A stretch of 8,219 nucleotides of DNA from positions 1 through 8,219 of the forward strand of contig CALPOS020000086.1 of the NCBI GenBank assembly GCA_943325255.2. The letters run 5' to 3'. A program made the position numbers and the translations under genes. Every line of letters starts with the position of its first letter. Position 1 is the first letter of the stretch. The notes below the pieces were generated by a model. That model did no database searches. It worked only from the letters and a program-made list of their open reading frames with translations, and was not told where the DNA came from. This document shows positions 1 to 6,145 of the stretch, in pieces. Source of the DNA: Sphingobacterium thalpophilum (GTDB lineage Bacteria > Bacteroidota > Bacteroidia > Flavobacteriales > Flavobacteriaceae).

Positions 1-572
1 ACTTTATTTCACCAACTGAACGATTGTCAGCCAACGCTTTTGACACCGTGATAGACATCGTTCTAAAAGGTTCTAAAAACTGTACACTCGCCTTCGGAAA
101 ACACTGGATTGACAGCAAGCAAGAGTCCGCGACCATTTTGAATATCGTTACGACCTATGCTTTTACCGGATCCGCTTACGTGGTTCCGAGTGCCACCGCA
201 AAAGCGGGCGTTCTTGCCATGACTCGAAGTTTGGCCGTTGAGTGGGCAAAATACGGAATCCGCTCGAATGCCATTGCACCCGGACCCTTTCCGACCAAAG
301 GCGCTTGGGATAGATTGCTTCCTGGCGACTTAGCAGAAAAATTCGATATGGCGAAGAAAGTGCCTTTAAAACGCGTCGGAGATCATCAAGAATTGGCGAA
401 CCTAGCGGCTTATTTGGTGTCTGATTTCTCCGCGTATATCAATGGTGAAGTCGTTGTGATTGATGGTGGCGAATGGTTGAAAGGCGCGGGACAATTCAAC
501 CTGTTAGAACAAATTCCGGAAGAAATGTGGGATATGTTGGAGATGATGATTAAGGCTAAAAAAAGCAATTGA
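1..572 (+). CDS. SDR-family oxidoreductase, 2,4-dienoyl-CoA reductase-like (5' end cut off by window)
   Basis: Partial gene: the frame is open to the left edge (first whole codon at 3) and 189 residues remain before the TGA; full family members are near 290 aa, so the NAD(P)-binding Rossmann start lies outside. The visible part begins FISPTERL, which in 2,4-dienoyl-CoA reductases follows the active-site Asn; bases 1-2 (ac) fit an AAC Asn codon. The active site is not the classical YxxxK: a Ser (SATAK) stands four residues before the Lys (codon 201-203), and a Tyr (TTY, codon 156-158) lies 15 residues before that Lys. This Tyr-x14-Lys spacing is that of human DECR1 (Tyr199/Lys214). The IAPGP stretch, ELANLAAYLVSD and NGEVVVIDGG are the usual SDR C-terminal motifs. 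Inferred role: NADPH-dependent reduction of 2,4-dienoyl-CoA in unsaturated fatty-acid oxidation. The first in-frame start-like codon in view (TTG, 24) is internal, not the real start. Confidence 0.85.
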   Translation, partial: FISPTERLSANAFDTVIDIVLKGSKNCTLAFGKHWIDSKQESATILNIVTTYAFTGSAYVVPSATAKAGVLAMTRSLAVEWAKYGIRSNAIAPGPFPTKGAWDRLLPGDLAEKFDMAKKVPLKRVGDHQELANLAAYLVSDFSAYINGEVVVIDGGEWLKGAGQFNLLEQIPEEMWDMLEMMIKAKKSN

Positions 573-601
573 TAATTAACAATGAATAATGAATAATTCG
601 G
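567..601 (+). repeat. Left array of five degenerate heptamers
   Basis: Read on the + strand in steps of seven: AATTGAT, AATTAAC, AATGAAT, AATGAAT, AATTCGG. The first unit contains the last Asn codon and the TGA stop of the upstream oxidoreductase gene, so the array begins inside the coding sequence. A matching array in the opposite orientation lies at 714-748; together they bracket the hairpin at 608-706. Confidence 0.6.
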
Positions 602-607
602 GATGCC

Positions 608-706
608 CTAGCCCGGATAGGAATGGTATCCTTTTGTGCCGTTGTTTACTTCGCTAGTTCACTCCGCTCTTGTGGCACAAAAGATATAATGGATAGCCGG
701 ATTAGC
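608..706. repeat. Imperfect long hairpin, intergenic repeat-like element
   Basis: Arms: cttttgtgcc at 631-640 pairs perfectly with ggcacaaaag at 674-683 around a 33-nt loop. The pairing resumes outward, imperfectly, between ctagcccgg (608-616) and ccggattag (697-705). The element is richer in GC than the AT-rich flanks. Bracketing heptamer arrays in opposite orientation (567-601, 714-748) give the whole 567-751 stretch an inverted-repeat layout. From memory, similar 'agccc-ggat ... ggatagc-gga' elements recur in Flavobacterium intergenic DNA, but copy number cannot be checked here. It could end transcription of the upstream gene in both directions, or be a small non-autonomous mobile element. 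No ORF of note lies in it. Confidence 0.55.
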
Positions 707-713
707 TCCTAAA

Positions 714-748
714 AATCATTATTAATTATTCACTATTAATTATTAATT
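714..748 (-). repeat. Right array of five degenerate heptamers (inverted relative to the left array)
   Basis: Read on the - strand from 748 downward: AATTAAT, AATTAAT, AGTGAAT, AATTAAT, AATGATT, all in strict 7-base phase. Same unit family as the + strand array at 567-601. The outer ends (gataattaa at 571-579 and ttaattatc at 743-751) are exact inverted copies of each other. Confidence 0.6.
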
Positions 749-752
749 ATCC

Positions 753-783
753 TAAGCTCAGCTTATTAACTTTTGTTAACAAA
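753..783. promoter_or_regulatory. Two short palindromes upstream of the parA promoter
   Basis: TAAGCT-C-AGCTTA (753-765) is symmetric around a central C, and TTTGTTAACAAA (772-783) is a perfect 12-base palindrome. They lie just upstream of the candidate -33 element of parA, a usual place for an operator. No regulator is identified, and in DNA this AT-rich the second palindrome could arise by chance. Confidence 0.3.
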
Positions 784-789
784 TAACCC

Positions 790-819
790 TTGAAAAACCC
801 AGATTTAATTGTACTTTTA
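790..819 (+). promoter_or_regulatory. Candidate Bacteroidota-type promoter for parA-parB-DUF5683-dapB
   Basis: TTG at 790-792 is followed by 19 nt and then TACTTTTA at 812-819, matching the Bacteroidota consensus TTTG-N(17-23)-TAnnTTTG with one mismatch in the -7 element (A for the final G). A start site about 7 nt downstream would give a leader of roughly 15-20 nt before the parA ATG at 843. The leader is A-rich (gaaaaaataa) with no Shine-Dalgarno motif, as usual in this phylum. Confidence 0.45.
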
Positions 820-842
820 CGGCTCAAAATCTGAAAAAATAA

Positions 843-1610
843 ATGGGTAAAATCATTGCGATAGCCAATCAAAAAGGCGGTGTTGGAAAAACGACTACTT
901 CGGTAAATTTGGCCGCGTCTTTGGGTGTTTTAGAGAAAAAAGTGTTGCTGATAGATGCGGATCCTCAAGCGAATGCAAGTTCAGGTTTGGGTATTGATAT
1001 TGAAAGTGTGACGGTGGGAACTTATCAAATGCTAGAACATAGCAATTTGCCTCAGGAAGCCATCATCAAATGCACGGCTCCGAACGTTTGGGTGATTCCA
1101 GCGCACATTGATTTGGTGGCGATTGAAATTGAATTGGTAGATAAAGAGAATCGCGAATATATGCTGAAACAAGCGTTGGCGGCGATCAAAGATGACTACG
1201 ATTATATTTTGATTGATTGCGCGCCATCGTTGGGTTTGTTGACTTTAAATGCGTTAACGGCTTCTGACTCGGTGATTATACCAATTCAGTGCGAATATTA
1301 TGCTTTGGAAGGTTTGGGGAAATTATTGAACACGATCAAAAGCGTGCAAAAAATTCACAATCCAAAACTAGATATTGAAGGTTTATTATTAACCATGTTC
1401 GATTCGAGATTGCGTTTGTCGAATCAGGTGGTAGAGGAAGTTCAAAAGCATTTTAATGACATGGTTTTTACGACTATCATTCAGAGAAATGTCAAATTGA
1501 GTGAAGCGCCGAGTTATGGTGAAAGCATCATCAATTACGACGCAACAAGCAAAGGGGCAACGAATTACCTTCATTTAGCTCAAGAGATTATTAAGAAAAA
1601 TAGTAATTAG
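843..1610 (+). CDS. parA: Chromosome-partitioning ATPase ParA (Soj)
   Basis: A 255-aa cytoplasmic ParA/MinD-family ATPase of the short chromosomal type, with no N-terminal DNA-binding extension. The deviant Walker A motif KGGVGKTT is at residues 11-18, with signature Lys11 and catalytic Lys16. The A' motif LLIDADPQANAS covers residues 35-46 with Asp40, and the Walker B motif ILIDCAPS covers 122-129 with Asp125. The family binds DNA non-specifically as an ATP dimer and moves ParB-bound origin regions, with ATP hydrolysis stimulated by the N terminus of ParB. The start is the only ATG near the beginning of the frame and sits 4 nt before the Walker-containing N terminus would be lost. The parB gene follows after 4 nt, so the pair is almost certainly co-transcribed. 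Codon use looks like that of its neighbours and nothing suggests transfer. Confidence 0.96.
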   Translation: MGKIIAIANQKGGVGKTTTSVNLAASLGVLEKKVLLIDADPQANASSGLGIDIESVTVGTYQMLEHSNLPQEAIIKCTAPNVWVIPAHIDLVAIEIELVDKENREYMLKQALAAIKDDYDYILIDCAPSLGLLTLNALTASDSVIIPIQCEYYALEGLGKLLNTIKSVQKIHNPKLDIEGLLLTMFDSRLRLSNQVVEEVQKHFNDMVFTTIIQRNVKLSEAPSYGESIINYDATSKGATNYLHLAQEIIKKNSN

Positions 1611-1614
1611 AAGT

Positions 1615-2514
1615 ATGTCACAAGCAGTAAAAAAACAAGCATTGGGAAGAGGATTATCTGCCTTGTTGAAAGATCCTGAAAACAATATTCAGTCTGTAAA
1701 TGATAAAAATGCAGACAAATTAGTGGGTCATATCATTGAATTGGATATTGATGCGATTGAAATCAATCCGTTTCAACCAAGAAGTAATTTTAACGAAGAA
1801 TCATTGCAAGAACTCGCGATGTCTATTCGTGAATTGGGTGTGATTCAACCGATTACAGTTCGTAAAATCGACTTTAATCAATACCAATTAATCTCTGGGG
1901 AAAGACGACTGCGTGCTTCTAAAATAAACGGTTTAACTACCATTCCAGCGTATATCCGAATCGCCAATGATCAGGAATCGTTAGAAATGGCTTTGGTAGA
2001 AAATATCCAACGTCATGATTTAGATCCGATTGAGATTGCCCTCTCCTACCAAAGATTGATTGATGAAATTCAATTGACACAAGAACAAATGAGCGAACGT
2101 GTGGGTAAAAAACGCTCTACGATTGCCAATTATTTACGCTTATTAAAACTAGATCCGATTATTCAAACAGGAATACGTGATGGTTTTATCAGCATGGGTC
2201 ATGGTCGTGCGATTATTAATATTGACGATCAAGACGTGCAAACTGATATTTATCAAAAAATTGTGAGTCAAAATTTATCGGTAAGAGAAACCGAAGCCTT
2301 GGTCAAAAATTATCAAGAAAGCATCAAACCAACCGCCAAGAAAACTGCAAAAGCAGCGTCATTTGATATCGCCGAACACCAGAAAAAAGCCATTGCCACT
2401 TATTTTGGAACAAAGGTGGACGTAAAAGTAGCCGGAAACGGAAAAGGGAAAATTACGATACCATTTCATTCGGAAGAAGATTTTAATAGAATCATCAAAT
2501 TGATTAAAGGGTAA
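1615..2514 (+). CDS. parB: Chromosome-partitioning protein ParB (Spo0J)
   Basis: A 299-aa centromere-binding protein. The extreme N terminus carries LGRGLSALL (residues 10-18), the segment with the Arg that stimulates ParA ATPase. The ParB/Srx CTP-binding domain covers roughly residues 40-135, with NPFQPR (51-56), GERRLRA (95-101) and ENIQR (129-133). A helix-turn-helix follows (about 155-179: QEQMSERVGKKRSTIANYL). A Lys/Ala-rich linker (about 235-250) leads to a short C-terminal dimerisation domain ending FNRIIKLIKG. In the family, ParB loads at parS, binds CTP, closes into a sliding clamp and spreads. I find no parS-like CACGTG palindrome in this window, so the sites must lie elsewhere. The stop codon abuts the GTG of the next gene, suggesting translational coupling. 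Confidence 0.96.
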   Translation: MSQAVKKQALGRGLSALLKDPENNIQSVNDKNADKLVGHIIELDIDAIEINPFQPRSNFNEESLQELAMSIRELGVIQPITVRKIDFNQYQLISGERRLRASKINGLTTIPAYIRIANDQESLEMALVENIQRHDLDPIEIALSYQRLIDEIQLTQEQMSERVGKKRSTIANYLRLLKLDPIIQTGIRDGFISMGHGRAIINIDDQDVQTDIYQKIVSQNLSVRETEALVKNYQESIKPTAKKTAKAASFDIAEHQKKAIATYFGTKVDVKVAGNGKGKITIPFHSEEDFNRIIKLIKG

Positions 2515-3078
2515 GTGCATAGCAGGATCGTCATACTAATTTGGCTATTTTTTAGCACAACTCCACTGATTTTTGGTCAAGAACAAACTGCTCCACTTTT
2601 AATCGCCAAAGACTCCATAAAAAACGATGATATCAATCCGCTTACACCCGCTAAAGCAGCCTTTTATTCTGCGATTCTTCCTGGTTTAGGACAAGCGTAC
2701 AATAAGAAATACTGGAAAATTCCAATTGTGTATGGCGCCCTCGCCACTACAATTTATTTCTATAATACCAACAACAATTTTTACCATGAATTCCGTGGCG
2801 TATACAAAGACCGGTTGGCCGGAATTTCCAATCCCAAATATGATTACTTAGATGATGATCGTTTAATAGAAGCGCAACGATTTTACAAACGAAATCGAGA
2901 TTTGTCGCTATTATTAACCGTTGGATTTTATGCACTAAATATCATTGATGCAAACGTTGATGCGCATTTAGGACAGTTTAATGTAAATGATAATTTATCC
3001 ATTCGACAAGACATTTTTCTTGATCAACAATATATGAAGCCTAATTTTGGAGTGGCTCTAAATTACAAATTCAAATGA
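2515..3078 (+). CDS. DUF5683 domain-containing secreted or membrane protein
   Basis: A 187-aa protein of unknown function. It begins with GTG directly after the parB TAA; no ATG occurs in frame until near the C terminus, so GTG is the likely start. Residues 1-21 form a signal peptide (HSR, then a hydrophobic stretch, then IFGQE with likely cleavage after Gly21). The DUF5683 core starts at about 42 with PLTPAKAAFYSAILPGLGQ, followed by YNKKYWKIPIVYG and a likely membrane helix (about 69-83). A second hydrophobic stretch (about 130-143: LSLLLTVGFYALNIIDA) precedes a C terminus rich in aromatic and beta-prone residues ending in FK. The AFYSAILPGLGQ-YNKKYWKIP block is the recognisable family signature. 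From general knowledge, this family recurs between parB and dapB in Bacteroidota, which suggests a cell-envelope role tied to growth, but that is inference. The gene end overlaps dapB by ATGA. Confidence 0.85.
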   Translation: MHSRIVILIWLFFSTTPLIFGQEQTAPLLIAKDSIKNDDINPLTPAKAAFYSAILPGLGQAYNKKYWKIPIVYGALATTIYFYNTNNNFYHEFRGVYKDRLAGISNPKYDYLDDDRLIEAQRFYKRNRDLSLLLTVGFYALNIIDANVDAHLGQFNVNDNLSIRQDIFLDQQYMKPNFGVALNYKFK

Positions 3079-3779
3079 AAATTGCACTGCTAGGATATGG
3101 GAAAATGGGAAAAGTGATTGAGAAAGTCGCTTTGTCTCGTGGGCATCAAATTGTATTGCGGAAAACCAGTTCTTCTTCTTTCGAGGGATTGGAAAATGCA
3201 GATGTCGCCATTGATTTTAGCATTCCTGATGCTGCAGTCGGTAACATTATGACTTGCTTTGATACTAACGTTCCTGTTATTTGTGGCACCACCGGTTGGT
3301 TGTCTCAATATGAAGAAATGGTAACGCTTTGTAAAGTAAAGAACGGCGCTATGATTTATGGTTCTAATTTTAGTTTAGGCGTTAATTTGTTTTTTGAAAT
3401 GAATACGTATTTAGCGAAATTGATGTCGAAATTCGATCAGTATAAAGTGCGAATGGAGGAAATTCATCACACACAAAAATTAGACAGTCCAAGTGGAACG
3501 GCAATCACTTTAGCGAATGATATCATCCAGCAATCGCATTATACGAATTGGGTTTTACAAAACGCCCATTTGAATGAAGTGCTCATCGATGCCCAAAGAA
3601 TTGAAAATGTACCTGGAACCCATACGGTGATTTACGATTCTGAAATCGATTCGATTGAAATCAAGCATACTGCGCACAACAGAGAAGGTTTTGCCTTGGG
3701 CGCCGTAATCGCTGCAGAATGGATTATTGGAAAAAAAGGTGTTTTTTCGATGAAAGATGTTTTAGATTTAAATAAATAA
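3075..3779 (+). CDS. dapB: 4-hydroxy-tetrahydrodipicolinate reductase DapB
   Basis: A 234-aa cytoplasmic reductase of the diaminopimelate/lysine pathway; it reduces the DapA product with NAD(P)H to tetrahydrodipicolinate. The N-terminal Rossmann motif is GYGKMG (7-12), followed by DFS (47-49) and CGTTGW (70-75). The substrate-binding and catalytic block is EIHHTQKLDSPSGTA (129-143), with the His131-His132 pair, Lys135 and the PSGTA loop that binds the dicarboxylate. The C terminus returns to the nucleotide domain (HTAHNREGFALGAVIAAEW). At 234 aa it is shorter than the E. coli enzyme (273 aa), which fits the compact Bacteroidota form, with a short stretch between the first strand-helix unit and DFS. 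The start ATG overlaps the stop of the DUF5683 gene (ATGA), so the two are translationally coupled. Expression likely comes from the parA promoter. Confidence 0.96.
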   Translation: MKIALLGYGKMGKVIEKVALSRGHQIVLRKTSSSSFEGLENADVAIDFSIPDAAVGNIMTCFDTNVPVICGTTGWLSQYEEMVTLCKVKNGAMIYGSNFSLGVNLFFEMNTYLAKLMSKFDQYKVRMEEIHHTQKLDSPSGTAITLANDIIQQSHYTNWVLQNAHLNEVLIDAQRIENVPGTHTVIYDSEIDSIEIKHTAHNREGFALGAVIAAEWIIGKKGVFSMKDVLDLNK

Positions 3780-3803
3780 AATTAGTATAAACTGTATTTT
3801 AGC

Positions 3804-3819
3804 GTTTGAGCAATCAAAC
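3804..3819. other. Small perfect hairpin with GCAA tetraloop between dapB and lepB
   Basis: GTTTGA (3804-3809), GCAA (3810-3813), TCAAAC (3814-3819): a perfect 6-bp stem closed by a GNRA-type loop in the 63-nt gap. It is followed by A-rich, not T-rich, sequence, so it is not a standard intrinsic terminator on the + strand. It could be a leader structure for lepB or a regulator dyad. It is short enough to be chance. Confidence 0.3.
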
Positions 3820-3842
3820 CAAAAAATCAAAAAATAGAAATT

Positions 3843-5387
3843 ATGACTTTAACTCAATGGTTTATTTTTTTCTTGGTACTACAGGTGATTCACTTTATTG
3901 GAACATGGAAAATATACGAGGCGGCTAATAGAAAAAGATGGGAAGCGGCAGTTCCAATTTACAATGCAATCGTGTTGATGAAAATTCTTAACCGACCAAC
4001 TTGGTGGACCATTTTGCTCTTCGTGCCGATTGTCAATCTGATTATGTTTCCAGTCATTTGGGTGGAGACCTTGCGCAGTTTTGGTAAAAACACAACACCA
4101 CATACGCTTTTGGCGATTTTTACCTTCGGTTTATACATTGCGTACGTGAACTACACAGAAAAACTAGATCATATTCCCAACCGTAGTCTCATTCCAGTAA
4201 ACAAAACTGCGGATACCATTAGTTCCCTATTGTTTGCCATTGTTGTAGCGACGATTGTCCACACGTACGTCATGCAACCGTATCAAATTCCAACTTCCTC
4301 TTTAGAGAAATCGTTATTGGTAGGTGATTTTCTTTTTGTAAGTAAATTTCATTATGGAGCTCGAGTTCCAATGACTACTGTTGCTCTTCCGATGGTGCAT
4401 GATACCATTCCGGTATTACACAAAAAATCATACAATAAATCGCCGCAACTGCCTTATTTGCGTTTGCCAGGATTGGAAAAACCGGAAAAAAATGACATTG
4501 TAGTTTTTAACTGGCCAGTAGATACCGTGTACAAATTTTTTGATAAGTCCAAAAGAAAAGCCGATAAGCCCATTGATAAGAAATCAAATTATGTAAAAAG
4601 ATGTCAAGGTACACCAGGCGATATGTTGGAAATAAGAGATGGTGTGGTCTTTATTAATGGAAAGCAACTGATATTACCCGAGCGCGCAAAACCGCAGTAT
4701 TCCTATACCGTAACGACCAATGGTAATTCGTTTGACCCAACGTATTTGATTAAAGAATTGCACATCACCGATGGTATTTATCAAACCGGCGCTAATACGT
4801 TTCTTTTTTCTGCTTTAACCGAAGAGTCTGCTAGCAGGTTAAAAAACAATCCAGTGGTAACCAATATTGTGAGAAATATTTCGCATGATCCGGAACCGTC
4901 CGTTTTTCCACAAATTGCTAATTCTTGGAACAAAGACAATTACGGACCCATTTACATCCCAGAAGCAGGAAAGACAATCGAATTGACTGCAGAGAACATT
5001 CCTTTCTACAAAAGAATAATCAGTGAATATGAAGGGAATGATTTGAAAGTAACAGGTTCTGAAATCAGAATCAACGGTCAGGTTGCAAAATCGTACACCT
5101 TTCAACAAGATTATTATTGGATGATGGGAGACAATCGACATAATTCGGAAGACAGTCGCTATTGGGGATATGTTCCTGAAAATCACATCGTGGGTAAACC
5201 TGTTCTTATATGGTTAAGTATGGATAGCAATGAAACTGGTTTCAAAAAAATACGTTGGGAAAGAATGTTTACGACCGTTGGTGGCGAAGGTCAGCCTTAC
5301 TCGTATTTTAAATTTTTCTTGATAGCAGTAGCCGCTTATTTTGGAATTACATTCTATTTAGACAGGAAGAAACAAGCCGATAGCTAA
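3843..5387 (+). CDS. lepB: Signal peptidase I (LepB) with N-terminal DUF5684-like membrane domain
   Basis: A 514-aa membrane serine protease that removes signal peptides on the outer face of the inner membrane. The N-terminal ~110 residues are an added membrane domain (helices near 5-22, 54-74, 88-104; WEAAVPIYNAIVL and WWTILLFVPIVNLI resemble DUF5684). Another helix (about 125-143) leads into the S26 peptidase. Box B reads IPTSSLEKSLLVGD (149-162); nucleophile Ser153 is followed by Leu where most family members have Met. The general base is Lys252 in NYVKRCQGTPGD (249-260). Box E is GDNRHNSEDSRYWG starting at 429. About 170 residues separate the Lys block from box E, far more than in E. coli LepB (324 aa in all), as is usual in this phylum. 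A final helix (about 489-506) ends in DRKKQADS. The ATG is preceded by an A-rich leader (aaaaaatagaaatt). It lies 63 nt after dapB and may be co-transcribed with it. Confidence 0.94.
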   Translation: MTLTQWFIFFLVLQVIHFIGTWKIYEAANRKRWEAAVPIYNAIVLMKILNRPTWWTILLFVPIVNLIMFPVIWVETLRSFGKNTTPHTLLAIFTFGLYIAYVNYTEKLDHIPNRSLIPVNKTADTISSLLFAIVVATIVHTYVMQPYQIPTSSLEKSLLVGDFLFVSKFHYGARVPMTTVALPMVHDTIPVLHKKSYNKSPQLPYLRLPGLEKPEKNDIVVFNWPVDTVYKFFDKSKRKADKPIDKKSNYVKRCQGTPGDMLEIRDGVVFINGKQLILPERAKPQYSYTVTTNGNSFDPTYLIKELHITDGIYQTGANTFLFSALTEESASRLKNNPVVTNIVRNISHDPEPSVFPQIANSWNKDNYGPIYIPEAGKTIELTAENIPFYKRIISEYEGNDLKVTGSEIRINGQVAKSYTFQQDYYWMMGDNRHNSEDSRYWGYVPENHIVGKPVLIWLSMDSNETGFKKIRWERMFTTVGGEGQPYSYFKFFLIAVAAYFGITFYLDRKKQADS

Positions 5388-5391
5388 TATA

Positions 5392-5431
5392 TTTCATTGT
5401 TTAATCGTGGAATTGTTTAATCGTTAATTCG
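5392..5431 (-). repeat. Left array of five octamers, CGATTAAA family
   Basis: Read on the - strand from 5431 downward in steps of eight: CGAATTAA, CGATTAAA, CAATTCCA, CGATTAAA, CAATGAAA. It lies 4 nt after the lepB stop. The array at 5454-5517 carries the same words on the other strand in a different order, so the two arms can form an imperfect stem. It may also help end lepB transcription. Confidence 0.6.
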
Positions 5432-5453
5432 GAAAAATGAGAACGTGATACTA

Positions 5454-5517
5454 CGATTAAACAGTAAAACGGTTAAACGAATTAACAATTCCACGATTAA
5501 ACGATTAAACAATCTCC
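5454..5517 (+). repeat. Right array of eight octamers, CGATTAAA family
   Basis: Read on the + strand in steps of eight: CGATTAAA, CAGTAAAA, CGGTTAAA, CGAATTAA, CAATTCCA, CGATTAAA, CGATTAAA, CAATCTCC. Every unit begins with C and the phase is never lost. Four words (CGAATTAA, CAATTCCA and two CGATTAAA) are shared exactly with the inverted array at 5392-5431, in permuted order. Only 22 nt separate the two arrays. Confidence 0.65.
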
Positions 5518-5532
5518 GCAAGTTCACATCAA

Positions 5533-6144
5533 ATGCCGATCCTTCTCCACCCGACGTATTTCCCTTCTATCAGTCATTTTGTTGCCATGGCTCAAGCGAA
5601 TCGTATTGTGCTTGAAGTGGAAGATAATTTTCAAAAACAAACCAACAGAAACCGCACTTATATTTACAGTCCAAATGGGATTCAGTTGCTCAATATTCCC
5701 ATTAAACATACCAAAGAAAGACATCAGAATATTAAGGAAGTTCGCTTGGAAACAGCTTTCGATTGGCAAAAACAGCATTTCAAATCCTTGGAGGCGGCAT
5801 ATAGAACTTCTCCTTTTTTTGAATACTATGAGGATAGTTTAATGCCAATTTTCACCAAACAACATACTTATTTGATTGATTTAAATATCGAAACCATGCA
5901 AATTGTTTCGAAATGTCTTGGAATGTCTTTTGAATTCGAAAAAACCGTGGAGTACTTTCACGAAGTGCCAGAATACAACGATTTTAGAAGTCTCGTTGAT
6001 GGAAAAAAAGACACCGCTTCTTTTGAATCATACACCCAAGTTTTTGGAGACAAACACGGATTTATTAATAACTTAAGTATCCTTGACTTGCTATTTAACG
6101 AAGGTCGATTTGCATTAGATTACCTCAAGAATCAAAGCATTTAA
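5533..6144 (+). CDS. WbqC-like family protein
   Basis: A 203-aa soluble protein with no signal peptide or membrane segment. It matches the WbqC-like family pattern (PF08889 by memory): an N-terminal HPTYFPS (6-12), where many members read QP-x-YFPW; a central DNFQKQTNRNR (31-41); LLNIPIKH (52-59); and a W-x3-H-x7-Y element, DWQKQHFKSLEAAY (77-90), then PFFEYY (94-99). The family is named after a gene in an O-antigen cluster; its biochemical role is not established, so no reaction is assigned. The ATG at 5533 directly precedes the YFP motif, so the start is well placed. The gene follows a 145-nt gap filled with octamer repeats and I see no clear promoter there. Its TAA lies one base from the stop of the convergent minus-strand gene. 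Confidence 0.82.
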   Translation: MPILLHPTYFPSISHFVAMAQANRIVLEVEDNFQKQTNRNRTYIYSPNGIQLLNIPIKHTKERHQNIKEVRLETAFDWQKQHFKSLEAAYRTSPFFEYYEDSLMPIFTKQHTYLIDLNIETMQIVSKCLGMSFEFEKTVEYFHEVPEYNDFRSLVDGKKDTASFESYTQVFGDKHGFINNLSILDLLFNEGRFALDYLKNQSI

Positions 6145-6145
6145 A

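Noticed and set aside
24..572. A complete 182-aa gene starting at TTG 24
   Set aside because: The frame stays open to the left edge and the residues before the TTG (FISPTER) belong to the conserved family sequence; the gene is simply cut by the window.
608..706. tRNA or other known structured RNA
   Set aside because: The fold is a single long imperfect hairpin with a 33-nt loop; no cloverleaf, anticodon arm or riboswitch core could be traced.
843..2514. A parS centromere site within or near parA-parB
   Set aside because: I searched by eye for CACGTG-centred palindromes of the TGTTNCACGTGNAACA type and found none; scattered 'acgtg' strings lack symmetry. A computed search allowing mismatches would settle it.
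3780..3842. A separate promoter for lepB
   Set aside because: TATTTTAG at 3795-3802 only loosely resembles the -7 element and no TTG lies at the right distance upstream, so I did not list it.
4839..5186. A 115-codon minus-strand reading frame inside lepB
   Set aside because: It lies entirely opposite the conserved LepB catalytic region, lacks a recognisable domain and has an unlikely composition; a shadow frame.
5392..5517. CRISPR array
   Set aside because: Units are 8 nt, contiguous and degenerate, with no unique spacers and no cas genes nearby.
5388..5532. Classical intrinsic terminator for lepB
   Set aside because: The inverted arms are AT-rich and are not followed by a T-run on the + strand; a termination role remains possible but is not shown by sequence.
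5524..5842. Reading frames on the minus strand (84 aa) and in another plus frame (87 aa) over the WbqC-like gene
   Set aside because: Both overlap the conserved N-terminal half of the WbqC-like protein and show no family features.
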